Shown here: in pieces, positions 22,051 to 31,484 of the stretch
How the letters are laid out: each line of letters opens with the position of its first letter
Numbering within the stretch: the first letter of the stretch is position 1
Assembly (NCBI GenBank): GCA_007922225.1
Contig: ML679946.1
Location: forward strand, 97,222,759-97,286,758
Direction: 5' to 3'
From: Emydura subglobosa
Lineage: Eukaryota; Chordata; Testudines; Chelidae
Length of the DNA: 64,000 bases
Made by a program: the position numbers and the translations under genes
The notes under the pieces: model-generated
What the model was told of the DNA's origin: nothing
Database searches by the model: none
What the model saw: the letters and a program-made list of their open reading frames with translations, nothing else

Positions 22051-22590
22051 AAAGCACAAGACAAGAGACAATGGGTGGGTACAGACAGGGGAGCACTAGG
22101 AAACGCGATAGGCAGGAATCTCAGCAGATCAGCTACTGAACCTCTGTCAAGCTTTTTGTAGGCATCACAGCCCAGGAGAGTTTTAAGGAGGGATTTGGAG
22201 GAGGACAATGAGATGGTTCTAGAGACGTTTATCGCGAGCCGCTCCCCGGGGGAGGGAGAGGCAGCATAGGACAAAGCACAGAGGTGCTTGTTTGAAAATG
22301 TAACAAAGGAGGCTGGCGGCATCCTCAGAGCAGAGGCAGGAGCGGACAGCTCAGTAGTCACTGAGAGATGATAGGGAGGGTGGGGCCGGACCACGAAAGT
22401 GAGGACAAGTAGCTTATGGTTGGTGTGATAGAGAAAGGAAAGCCCACAAGGGGATTCATAGAAAGGGGACATGGTCAAAGCAAGAGGCTAGGAAAATGAT
22501 CCTAGCGATGGTGTTTTGAATAGATATCGGTCGACACAATTTGAATAGAGTTGATACGAATGGAATCAAAGCAGGGGTGACATCGGGCCA
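22051..22590 (-). mobile_element. L2-clade LINE, coding part of a split copy
   Basis: Continuation of the L2 at 21621-21740 on the other side of the DNA element. The minus strand encodes the L2 C-terminal block: VTFSNKHLCALSYAA followed by SLSSSKSLLKTLLGCDAYKK, matching the KFSNKxLxAFSHAAP ... SSFKSLLKTLL stretch of the family. A 239-codon open frame (21759-22478) is partly this L2 and partly the DNA element read through, so it is not one protein. RT catalytic motifs are upstream and not found here. Confidence 0.85.
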
Positions 22591-22930
22591 GTGTCACAGA
22601 CTTCACAGGGTAGGGATGCATCCTTGGTCTCGGATGGCTCTCTCCTGAAGCAGAATCACTGTAGAATCAAGCTGAAGAAGACTGTGTTCCTCCAGCCATC
22701 GGGATCCGGGAGAACATTCTTTCCCCCCTTTTCTGAGGTTAGCAGTAGTCCAAAGGAAAGAAGCAGAACGGAGCCATCCCACAGTCCCCAAAGAGTCCAG
22801 TTTAATCCTGCTCCCCTGGCAAGGTCAATAGTCTCAGAGATAGGGCTGGGTTTCTAACCTCATAAGCCTAAGTGGGATCAGGCCAAGCTTCCTGGGCTCT
22901 AAAGAAAAGAAATAGAAAGTAAAGAAGGCC
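22591..22930. other. No recognisable gene
   Basis: Short overlapping frames on both strands without motifs. May be further, more diverged L2 sequence, but I cannot align it by eye. Confidence 0.4.
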
Positions 22931-23030
22931 CCAGGTGACAGAGGGTTCAGTTCCTGGCTCTACCACAGACTTCTTGTGTGACCTTGGGCAAGTCATTTAA
23001 TCTCCCTGTGCAATACAAGGGGTGACTATA
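22931..23030 (+). mobile_element. MIR-type SINE, right half
   Basis: GAGGGTTCAGTTCCTGGCTC, a Pol III B-box-like block, is followed by CTCTACCACAGACTTCTTG, GTGTGACCTTGGGCAAGTC and TTTAATCTCCCTGTGC, in MIR order. The A-box half and the LINE-like tail are absent. Confidence 0.85.
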
Positions 23031-24844
23031 GCTTGGGGACAGGTGCCTGAACTAGCAGGGCTAAGAACAGCAGCACAGATGTGGCGGTGCAGGGTCTAGG
23101 AGCAGCTGGGTGCGGTAACCGGGTTGTTCCCTTGGCTGGAACGTTGATGACACACACAAGCTAAAAATGTCTGTGAGGGAAAGTTGAGAGAATTGAACAT
23201 GTTTAAAGATAAAGAAAAGTTTACTGTGTTTCTTGACCTCCCCTTTCTCTCCTCTGTGTCACTTTACACTGGCTAGTTAAGAGGAAACAAATTGCTGCTC
23301 ATCTAAATTTAAACACAAAAAAACCCTATATTTGGCGTATGACCAAGTTTTGGCGTTTGACTCCTGTTAGAGGTTGTGTACAGGTTTTTTGACAGGTTTG
23401 AGGAAAGCATTCCCTTTGCAAAATGCACAGCATTTAGGCAAACCAGGACTTTGGTTTCTAGCCTGTACCCTTTAGCAGAGTATCATTCTGAAATTGTATT
23501 GGGAAATGAAATACTGATCCATAAAGAAATTCAATGCAGCCATGATGTAAAGATATACTAAAAGTCCCTTATTATAACATCCACACTTCAGGCTAAAAAA
23601 AGAGAGACGCACACAGTACTGGAAAGGGGCAAGTTTTTTTTTACAGATGAAAATGACATTACAGCTAGGAAATAGAGGACAGAATTATACCATGATACCT
23701 GGTACTTTTTATAACAAACAAATCAATATGTCTGCAATTGTGTTTCTAAAAACTGAGTGCCTGGAGACACTGTAGTAAAAATAAGGAGGCAAAATGAAAT
23801 TATCTTTGCAGCATAACTTCTTTTTATTAATACGAAGAGAGCACAATTGTGTTGAGAAATGGAATTCCAGTGAAGATTCGAAATTAGTCTTCTCATTCGT
23901 GTCTGAGTGGTGATAGACAAGGATATATGTTCGAGTCAGGAGAGAACAACTTTTCAACAAAAGGGTCCCAGAAAAAAATTAATGTAATATCTGCTATAAA
24001 AGATTAATGAGTATTTTTACACATTTCAGTCATAAATACATCTCAGTGCTGTTTCAAAGGAAATCTTCACAAAACATATTACCATAGACAAGACAGAGCT
24101 GCTGTGGGTAAGGATTGTATGTTGTAAACCCCAATTTGAGACCTAGTGATTAATTTGTTTCAAACTGGAAATCTGATCACCTGGCCAGCTGATTAATCAG
24201 ACATCACTGCACCCTCTCCAAGCTTATTCCTTCTTTATTGATCATAATACGGGTTGTTTTCTTTTCCCCCTGTAGTTTGATGCTCACTAGTTTTAACTTA
24301 AAATGATCAGATTAGACCTGAAATGTTTACTGAGTGCAAGCTAATTCCAGTCACCCGAAACTTCATGTAGTACACATTCCGGCTAAATCTGATTCAAATG
24401 GACAATTGACTTTTGATTTATGCTTACTTCGAGGGACAATGTAATGGTCCCCAGTGTATAATTAGACTAAGCGTATAGAGCTCCATATGCAGAAGGAAAA
24501 GAATCCTCCTGGCCAGTCTGCCACTTAACATTACATAAACTAACAGAGTCTGGAAGAAACTGTCACAGAAGCAGGAGCTGAAATCAAATGGCAGAGAGTT
24601 AAAGTGCCAGTTCCTGAGTTCTATAAATGACCTTGGGACATCTCCTGTAAACGTCAGGGAGTCTGGCTATATTCTCAGACTAATACACACAGCGGTGCTT
24701 CCTCTCAGTCATGAAATGCTGCTTTTGAAATATTGTCTTTCGACTACAAGACTCCACAGAATCTATAACAGTTTAGGTAGGTAGGCAAGAATTGCTATTC
24801 ACATTTACAGAAAGTGCCCAGCTGTTGGTTCCGCACAGACTCCA
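23031..24844. other. No recognisable gene
   Basis: AT-rich; two overlapping minus frames at 23709-23960 are motif-free. No repeat family recognised with confidence. Confidence 0.45.
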
Positions 24845-25000
24845 GACCACTTCAGATGGTCTGTGGCTTCTGCCCATCCATTCATCAAGGTCTCCAAAGG
24901 CTTCTTGGCCATAATAAAACTCATGGTGCTTTCTCTATCCTCATCTGTCTTGACCTCTTAGCTGCTTTACACCATCAGTCACACACATTCTAAAAATCTT

Positions 25001-25555
25001 AGGGTTTGTCTGCCTGACCATTTAATGTGTGGATAGCTGGGGTATAAAATCGATTCCATGCTAGCCTGCCATACACTAAGTCCTGGTCTACTCTATCAAA
25101 TTACTTGGGTCTATCTATGCTGCTCAGGGATGTGAATAATCCACAACCCCGAGTGACATAGTTACACTGACTTAAGCGCCTGTGTAGACAGCGTGATGTT
25201 GGCGGGAGAGCTTCTGCCTTTCGTGGAGGTAGATTAACTAGCTGATGGGAGAAGCTCTCTCCCATCGGCTTAGAGCTTCTTCGTTAAAGTGCTACAAGGC
25301 TGCAGCTGCATTGGTGCAGCTGTGCCGATGCAGCATTGAAGTATATACCTGCCCTAAGTGTCTTTGTGGACCCAGCTGACAGACACTAACCGTTCCTTAG
25401 CACGCTTTGATCCAACCTTTTGGAAACCAGAGTAGATTAAAGTGCACGATGGAAATTTTAGTCCACAACAGCAGGCACTTAGGGCTTGGCAGGCTAGTGC
25501 AGGTAGATTGGCTTCCCAGCCTGCCGCGGACTAAATGTTCATGTAGACAAGCCCT
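25001..25555. mobile_element. DNA element, outer, inserted in L2
   Basis: Starts AGGGTTTGTCTGCC and ends, reversed, AGGGCTTGTCTAC, giving short terminal inverted repeats. Between them is about 280 bp of its own sequence (25001-25080 and 25354-25555) plus the inner element at 25081-25353. Non-coding. It interrupts the L2 between the LDLLAA block and the GVPQG block. I could not identify a target-site duplication. Confidence 0.75.
25081..25353. mobile_element. DNA element, inner, inserted in another DNA element
   Basis: About 273 bp starting TCCTGGTCTACTC and ending GTATATACCTGCC, a diverged GGTCTACAC ... GTAGACATGCC pair. It is flanked by a perfect 5-bp direct repeat CTAAG (25076-25080 and 25354-25358), which fits a target-site duplication. 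Internal phrase GCTGATGGGAGAAGCTCTCTCC is a near palindrome. Removing it restores a plausible outer element. Confidence 0.75.
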
Positions 25556-25881
25556 CTCTCTAGCTTTTTGAGACTCTGTTCTTCTGTTTCCCCTCCTACC
25601 TTTCTGATCACTGCTTTCAGGCTTTCCTCTCATGGTCCCTCTTCCTTTCCCCTCCCACTTTCCCTGGGAGTCCCTAAAGGCACCACCTGTGCATCCTTTC
25701 TCTGGATGATCTCACACAACTTCGACTACCATCTTTATGCTGATGACTATTCCTTCACTCAGGAGAGCTCGCTCTCTCCATCTAATCCCTCATCTCAGTG
25801 TGTCTGGCATCTCCTGATGGATTTCTTGCTATTGGACTTCTTGCTATTTGGCATAGCGAAAACTGAATGCCTTAGGTTCCC
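25556..25881 (+). pseudogene. L2 reverse transcriptase palm fragment
   Basis: Open from 25568 to 25945, but only the part up to about 25881 is L2; the rest runs into the Gypsy LTR. It includes LGVPKG (RT motif between palm blocks) and LYADDYSF, where the two aspartates are the catalytic pair of the RT. The start ATG at 25568 is not the native start. Before it lies the inserted DNA element; after it the Gypsy element separates the next L2 residues at 27455. Confidence 0.8.
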
Positions 25882-25883
25882 TC

Positions 25884-26292
25884 TGTCAGAAACTGTAATG
25901 GGGATGATTGGGCCTATTCGTTGGAGCCCTGGCAATAGTACCTAGTGGTCAGATCCAGAGGTCAGCGCCAAAGTCAGGAGTCCAGAGCAGAGTTGGAGTG
26001 AGGCTGAAATAAGAGCAAGGCTGGAGGAGAACTAAGAACAGTGTGGGAGAAAGACCAGGGCTGGAGCAGAACTTGAACAGGGCTGGAATGAGATCAAGGA
26101 TGGAGCAGGCTAAGACTTGAGGAGCCTGTTGCCACTGTCAGGCAGGAGGAGAGTTCCAAGCCCTGGAGTGATGTTGAGCAGACTGAGCTGCTGTTCCTCC
26201 TGTGGGACTTATACATCTGTCCTGGCAGTCACCAGACCAGATCCTGGCTTTGGATGGCTGAAGCGTAGACAGGACTGACTCATCACCTTACA
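25884..26292 (-). repeat. Gypsy 3' LTR
   Basis: Shares with 27089-27453 the edge TGTYAGAAACTG, the phrases CAAGAGCAGGGCTGG / GGAGCAGGCTAA, GCTGTTGCCA, GGCAGGA and the other edge CTCAT(C/T)ACCTTACA. The copy differs from its partner by many substitutions and length changes, so the insertion is old. Confidence 0.75.
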
Positions 26293-26319
26293 TTACCCAC
26301 CCTCCAGCACGCACCCGCC

Positions 26320-26540
26320 CCCCCTAGTGCCTTTGGGCCCAGTTTGTTAGGTTGCAATTGATGGAATTCACAAATGAGGTCAAGTGCATGAAATATTACT
26401 GGCTGGTTCCCTTGAATAGTGAGTTAGCCCATACCCTTCCCAGTCCACAAGGTATATCAGTTGTGCTCGGAATAGGCTCTCTTTCACTATGTGTTCTTCC
26501 TACCCCTGAATCAAGATGAGGGGGTGGAGGTAGTTGTCTG
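26320..26540 (-). pseudogene. Gypsy integrase C-terminal chromodomain relic
   Basis: Minus strand: HPLILIQG then EEHIV and LIYLVDWEGYGLTHYSREP, matching the PPPLxxxG ... YLVDWEGYGPEERSW chromodomain of integrase C-termini in vertebrate chromodomain Gypsy elements. After a frame change, LDLICEFHQLQPNKLGPK fits the DLIxEFHxxHPxKPGP continuation. Chromodomains target insertion to chromatin marks in the live elements. Confidence 0.8.
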
Positions 26541-27047
26541 CCTCTGCAATGGGATGGGAACACTGTTTGAGTGACTACAAGACACCTTCAGCAGAGCGGG
26601 CACAGTGTGGGTCATCAAACAGGAGTGAAAAGAGATGAACAAATTCATCAACGTCATTGAGAAATGGGTCTCCCTGCTCCAGCAGTGGTTATGCCTAGTC
26701 CAGTGCTTCGCCTATCAGTAAGCTGATGATGATCTCTACCCGGATCTGGTTGTTCAGGTACATCAATGGACACAACAGGAACTGCAAGCAACATGGATTG
26801 AGAAACCCCTGAAACTTCTGACTGTTCCTGGTAGGGGGCTCTTTGGGCCTAGATCTTGGGCTGTCATGGAAAATTGTGTGAGGGTACCTGGGACTGCTGG
26901 GACTTGTGAGCATAAAAAGGCATTTTCCTATTGTAGCTAGACCACTTGGTTCTGGAGACCTCGAACTAGTTCTGCCATCGCAGTGGTGGGGGCACCTGGA
27001 GATTTCATTTTGATTGTAGTGGGCACCTGTGGGCATATGAGATCCAT
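26525..27047 (-). pseudogene. Gypsy gag pseudogene
   Basis: Starts MDLICPQVPTTIKM on the minus strand, with MAELVRGLQNQ close after, the usual N-terminus of Sushi-like Gag proteins. A frame change then leads to an open stretch (26695-27036) with FQGFLNPCCLQFLLCP and SLLIGEALD, the capsid-type block of this family. Further on, LLFDDPH and RSAEGVL fit the region before the zinc knuckle. The stops at the family's A-W-A position and after RSAEGVL, plus one frame change, show it is dead. The zinc knuckle is missing owing to the deletion. Confidence 0.75.
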
Positions 27048-27088
27048 CTTGGCCACTAGGCCTGACCAGGGGTCAGTCTACTCAAACT

Positions 27089-27453
27089 GTTAGAAACTGG
27101 GATGAGGATGGTCAGGCCTAGTGGTCAGAGCCCTGGCAGTCGGGCCAAATGATCAAAACGAGGGGTCAGAGCTGGAAACAGGGGTCCAGAGTGGAGCGAG
27201 GCTGGAGCAAGAGCAGGGCTGGAGCAGGACTAGGAAGAGAGAGGAAGCAAGAGCAGGGCTGGAGCAGGCTAAAGCTTGGGGAAGCTGTTGCCACCATCAG
27301 GCAGGAGAGATTTCCAGGCCCTGGCACGAGGTTGAAAAGTCTGAGCTGCTCGTCCTCCTGTGGGGCTTATGCACCTGCCCCGGAAGTCACCAGATTAGTT
27401 CCTGGCTTGTGGATTAGCTGGAGCCCAACACAGGAGTGACTCATTACCTTACA
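27089..27453 (-). repeat. Gypsy 5' LTR
   Basis: Partner of 25884-26292, shorter by about 45 bp. The gag ATG is only about 40 bp inside its edge. No convincing tRNA primer-binding site is visible. Confidence 0.75.
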
Positions 27454-27589
27454 CTTCCCGACCCCTCCTGTCTTCCCTTATCACCTGTGACTCTTGACAG
27501 CATCATCCTACTCCCAGTTACTCTGGACTGCAACATGGGTGCTATATAGTTGACTCCACCCTCTCTGTAGACTCACACATTCAATACTA

Positions 27590-27797
27590 CTACCTAGCTC
27601 TTCTGTAGGAATTTTTCATCAGTAGATCTCAAAATGCTTTACGAAGGTCAGTTTAATTGTCCCTATTTTAAGCATGGGGAAACTGAGGCACAATAAGATG
27701 ATGTGACTTTCCCAGGGTTACCCAGCATGCTGGGAATAGAAACCACGTCTCTTATGTCCCACCCTAGTCCTTTCTTCACTAGGACACACTGCTTTCC
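27590..27797 (-). mobile_element. MIR-like SINE inserted in L2
   Basis: GTAGATCTCAAAATGCTTTACGAAGG, then TAAGCATGGGGAAACTGAGGC, ACTTTCCCAGGGTTACCCAGC and GGAATAGAAACCACGTCTC: the reversed MIR/CORE-SINE order. It lies between L2 pieces 3 and 4. The sequence is old and diverged. Confidence 0.8.
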
Positions 27798-28640
27798 CTT
27801 TGGTCATATCCAAGTCATGCTGCTTCTTCCTCTATAGCATTCTGCAAATCTGAACTTGACTCTCAGTCCAGAGTCCTATCTCCTTTCTCAACTATCTCAG
27901 CCACATCCTTTCTGGCCTTCCTGTTGCTCACCTCAACACCATCACGCCCATTCAAAATGCTGTAGCTAAAATGATCATCCTGGCTCACCACTTTGACTGT
28001 GTCACCCCAATCTGTGTCTCTCCACTGACTCTCCCTCATCCACTGCACCAACTAGAAGCTGCTTCTGCTTGCTTAATTCCTCCCTACTTATCTGCCCTTA
28101 TATCTAATTATGTCATTTCCACCCTTTTTGTTCTGCCCATGATGCCAGCCTCCATTCATGCCCTTCTCCCACAAGCACCATTGCACCATCTTCCATGCCA
28201 CCCCTTATGAATGGTACGCTTTCCACAAACTAGTCTGTAAAGCCCTGTCGTCCTTCAAATCCCTCCATGACATGCACTCCTCCTGTGATTTCCTACAGCA
28301 CATTGCCAGTGGATACCAGTGGCCAGGACAGATGTCTCAGATTTATGTGCATCAAAAATTGTATACAGCTATGTAATATTAAAATTAATGGACTCAAAAG
28401 CCTCTAGCTGTGTGTGCAACTGGTCTGTGTTAATGGATGTTCTTCCTGATTCTATTGCCCTCCCTCCTCTGTCCTATTATATGAAGGTTACACTCACTCG
28501 TTGCATCCTCCTTAGATTAGACTGTAAGCACATTGGAGCAGGAACTGTCCTTTTACTTTACATTTGTAGACGGTGCCTAAAAAAGGGCAACCCAGATGCT
28601 GATTGGAGTAATTAGCACTACTGTAATACAAACATAGAAT
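27797..28640 (+). pseudogene. L2 C-terminal coding relic and 3' end
   Basis: The fourth piece of the L2 copy. It holds several short frames (27971-28615) that each match a part of the L2 C-terminus at nucleotide level (CATTCAAAATGCTGTAGC, TGATGCCAGCCTCCATTC, TCCTTCAAATCCCTCC), but frameshifts prevent one reading. It ends at the L2 3' tail (ACTGTAAGCACATTGGAGC ... GTAATACAAAC). Confidence 0.75.
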
Positions 28641-29671
28641 GACGAAAAATATTCTGTAAGTGATGTTTCTGCTTCTCTCAGTCTGACACTTTTTGGTAAA
28701 CCCATGTAGACCTGGATCCTGAAAAATGCTGAGATTCACCTAAGAAGTGCTGAGCACATCAGTCCTGTTCAGCTTCAGAGTTCAGGGCACCTTAAAGAAA
28801 TTACTCAGCACCACAGGGTTAGATCCAAAATCTTTGTGTAAGGATGGGAACCGGGAGAAAAATGAACATTTTGATCCACTTTAGTTGACCATGCTATTTT
28901 GCTAACATGATATGGATCACTTTTGTTATTTACTTATACGATAACACTGAGTCTCTTATCGCTAACTAAATACCGCTGTTTTATCAGCCTGTACAAAAGC
29001 AAAGTGGCCCTTTACCAGAGCCTGGAAGTCTATTTTCTAGCCATGCAATAACAAGAAATCTCGCAAGAGGCTTTAAAAATGGATCAGTGTGCAGAGGCAG
29101 TAATGTATGTAAATTTTAATTTAGGGCAGCATATTGTTTTATATACTATAATTGCACCACTTCAGAGTAATTTTGGTGTTTTATGTAGTGTTTAAAGTTA
29201 TACAGCAGTAACTTCGTTCTACCGGAGAAAGAACTCATAAAAATGACAGTATTACCTAGCACAATAGACAACTGCAATTTTTTAAACTTAAAATTAGTGT
29301 GTGAGACCAAGTTCACAAGTTTAAGGAAAATTTAATCAAGACAATGGGGAAAATGAAAATGAGAGAAATTAGAGAAAGAATGACGAGAGAAAACTATGTT
29401 CCTTAACTGCAATATAAAATGTTACTAATGGTTTCCCCTTCTAACTGGGAAATATAACCACCAGCAGATGATTCGGTCGGTATAAAAATAGCTATGCACA
29501 GCTGACATCTCATACATGTTCAATTTAGTATATGTTAGATAGCTAATATGGGACAGATTTTAGAAAAGGGGGCAATTGTAACTCACTGGACAGTATGTGT
29601 TAAATGCCTCCTTCTGTGTCCAATCCAAAAAGAATATGAATCTGTTGCAGCCCCCCAAAAGAGTTGGTTCA
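28641..29671. other. No recognisable gene
   Basis: AT-rich with no long frame and no recognised repeat. Confidence 0.45.
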
Positions 29672-29755
29672 ATCCCTGGTGTTAGTCAAGATGAAAGCAA
29701 TCACATAAGTCATTGCAGTCACATAGTCATTGCCATCTTGACTAACACCAAGGAG
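29672..29755. repeat. Perfect 16-bp inverted repeat hairpin
   Basis: GGTGTTAGTCAAGATG (29678-29693) is exactly complementary to CATCTTGACTAACACC (29734-29749). The 40-bp loop contains a near tandem repeat (TCACATAAGTCATTGCAG then TCACATAGTCATTGCC). Arms extend imperfectly on both sides. No element family recognised. Confidence 0.85.
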
Positions 29756-29839
29756 GTGCAAGAGCTAAAATAGAGCTCTATAGCTTGAGCTAAAGAATTA
29801 GACTCTCAAGATGTGAACCCACTATACCCCATAGAAAAG

Positions 29840-30493
29840 CATGTGGAGGCTATAGTAGATCACAACCTAAATATAAGTCAACAATGTAAAACTATTGCAA
29901 AAAAAAAATGAATATCATTCTGGGCTGTATTAGCAGGAGTGTTGTAAGCAAGAGACGAGATGTAATTCTTCCACTTTTCTCATCCCTGGAAAGGCCTCAG
30001 CTAGAGCATTCTGGGCACCACACTTTGAGAAAGATGTGGACAAATTGGAGAAAGTCCAGAGGAGAGCAACAAAAATTATTAAAGATCTTGAAAATGTGAC
30101 TCCCAAGGAAAGATTGAAAAAACTGGGTTTGTTTAGTTTGGAGAAGAGAAGACGGTTGGGGGACTTGATAACAGGCTTCAAGTATGTAAAAAAAGTTGTT
30201 GCAAAGGGAATGGTGATAAATTATTCTCCTTACCCACTGAGGAGAGGACAAAAAGTAATGGGCTAAAATTGCAGCAATAGAGATTTAGGTTAGACATTAG
30301 GAAAAACTTCCTAACTATCAGGATAGTTAAGCTCTGGAACAAATTACCTAGAAGGTTGTGGAACCTCCGTCATTGGAGGCTGTTAAGAAAAGGTCAGACA
30401 AACGCCTGTCAGGAATGGTCTAGATAATACTTACTCCTGACTCAGTGGAGAGGACTGGACTAGATGACCAATTGACATTTCTATGGTTCTATG
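29840..30493 (+). mobile_element. CR1 LINE 3' end
   Basis: Starts in the CR1 region CACAACCTAAATATAAGTCAAC and includes the coding block [20 protein letters not shown] (30036 onwards), [19 protein letters not shown] and LFS-type continuation, with an early stop at 30264-30266. Then the normal CR1 3' part (AACTATCAGGATAGTTAAGC, GGAATGGTCTAGATAAT) ends at TATGGTTCTATGA. Very similar to the copy at 1-583; dead. Confidence 0.93.
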
Positions 30494-31484
30494 AACTGCA
30501 ACAATGAATTGGGCACAGACATGTACTGAACAATGGGTTACAAGATCTAAAAACACGAGCGAGCCCACCACAAGAAGGATCTGTGTCTGACCCACCTCCC
30601 TGGTAATTCAAACTTACTACTTCTGCAAAAGTCAATAGTCTGAAAGCTTGCACGTCAAAGTATTATATTGGTCAGAGGGTGAGAGGTAGTCTCAGCAGGG
30701 CCCAAGCATAATTTTTTCGGGCCCAGTACAAACTTGTAATAGAGGCCCCATCCCACACACATACCCATGGGGGTTGCAGCCTGGGCCGGGCCCCCCAGGG
30801 CCTCTGTTCCCCGGTAAAGGGTACTCTTTCCCCCTCACCCCACATGTGGGGGCCCTGAGTCTCAGCTAATTGGAAACCAGATCATTTGTGGATTTGTATC
30901 TTCTAATCAACACCTGGATGTTCACTCTGAATAGAACTGATCTGACTGTGTGCAGAGTGGCAAGCTTTGAAGCACGAAGAACAGGAATGTTAAGAGAGGC
31001 TAGGCGGTGGCAGATCTTTGAGTAGAAGAGGCAGATAAGAATTGCAAGTATAGTGCAGTGAAGCAGTGTAGGATCCCAAACTTTCAGGCAGTACTGAAAA
31101 GAAGGCCAGTAACATCTAGCAGCCCCACTTAAGACAATGAGCACTTTGCTGTAACTCAAGAGAAAGGAGAGAGAGTAGGACTTGAGTGACTGCTGTTTTT
31201 CAGGTATTTTCTCCATGCTCTTTTACTTTGCTTATGTTCCTTGGTTCTGCCATCTTGCCCTCTCTCTCCAGTGTTCATTTTATGGTTGCTTATGATGGTC
31301 CAAGCCATCCACTGATTTTGCCATCCCCCTAGCTTCAAAAGTATTACATTCACCATTGTTTGCATACAGTGGTCACTGGGCCAACCTCCTCCCTTGTGAA
31401 ACGTCACTGAAAGTCAAGGCTTCACATCAGGAAACAATTTGTTCCGTAATGTTTTAACCCAATCTACGTGTTATTTTGTGTTAA
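30494..31484. other. No recognisable gene
   Basis: Mixed composition; a GC-rich GGGCCC-containing patch near 30710-30850 may be an unclassified repeat. The 116-codon minus frame at 30866-31216 resembles no family I know. Confidence 0.4.

Larger units (their letters stand above)
25884..27453 (-). mobile_element. Ty3/Gypsy LTR element with internal deletion
   Basis: Two similar LTR-like direct repeats flank about 800 bp. On the minus strand the order is 5' LTR (27453-27089), gag (from ATG at 27047), C-terminal chromodomain of integrase, a purine-rich tract GGAGGGTGGGTAA just before the 3' LTR (26292-25884). The internal reading goes from gag nearly in frame into the chromodomain, so protease, RT, RNase H and integrase core are gone. 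It splits the L2 copy. TTCCC occurs just outside both ends (25877-25881 and 27455-27459), a possible target duplication with one or two uncertain bases. The element is non-autonomous and dead. The chromodomain places it with chromodomain-bearing Gypsy elements. Confidence 0.8.
24845..28640 (+). mobile_element. Composite L2-clade LINE carrying nested insertions
   Basis: One plus-strand L2 copy in four pieces: 24845-25000, 25556-25881, 27455-27590 and 27797-28640. Piece 1 ends with the RT block LICLDLLAALHHQ (family LLDLSAAFDTVDH). Piece 2 has LSLGVPKG (family GVPQG) and LYADDYSF, the YADD active site, then AKTECL. Piece 3 continues LPDPSCLP ... SIILLPVT. Piece 4 carries the remainder and the 3' end GATTAGACTGTAAGCACATTGG with GTGCCTAAAA and a (TAATA)-like tail. 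The joined coding sequence has frameshifts and stops and is dead. The order of pieces along the family is correct, which supports a single original copy broken by three later insertions. Confidence 0.85.

Noticed and set aside
21759..22478. 239-codon minus-strand frame
   Set aside because: The first part is L2 C-terminus and the rest is a DNA element read through. It is not a single gene.
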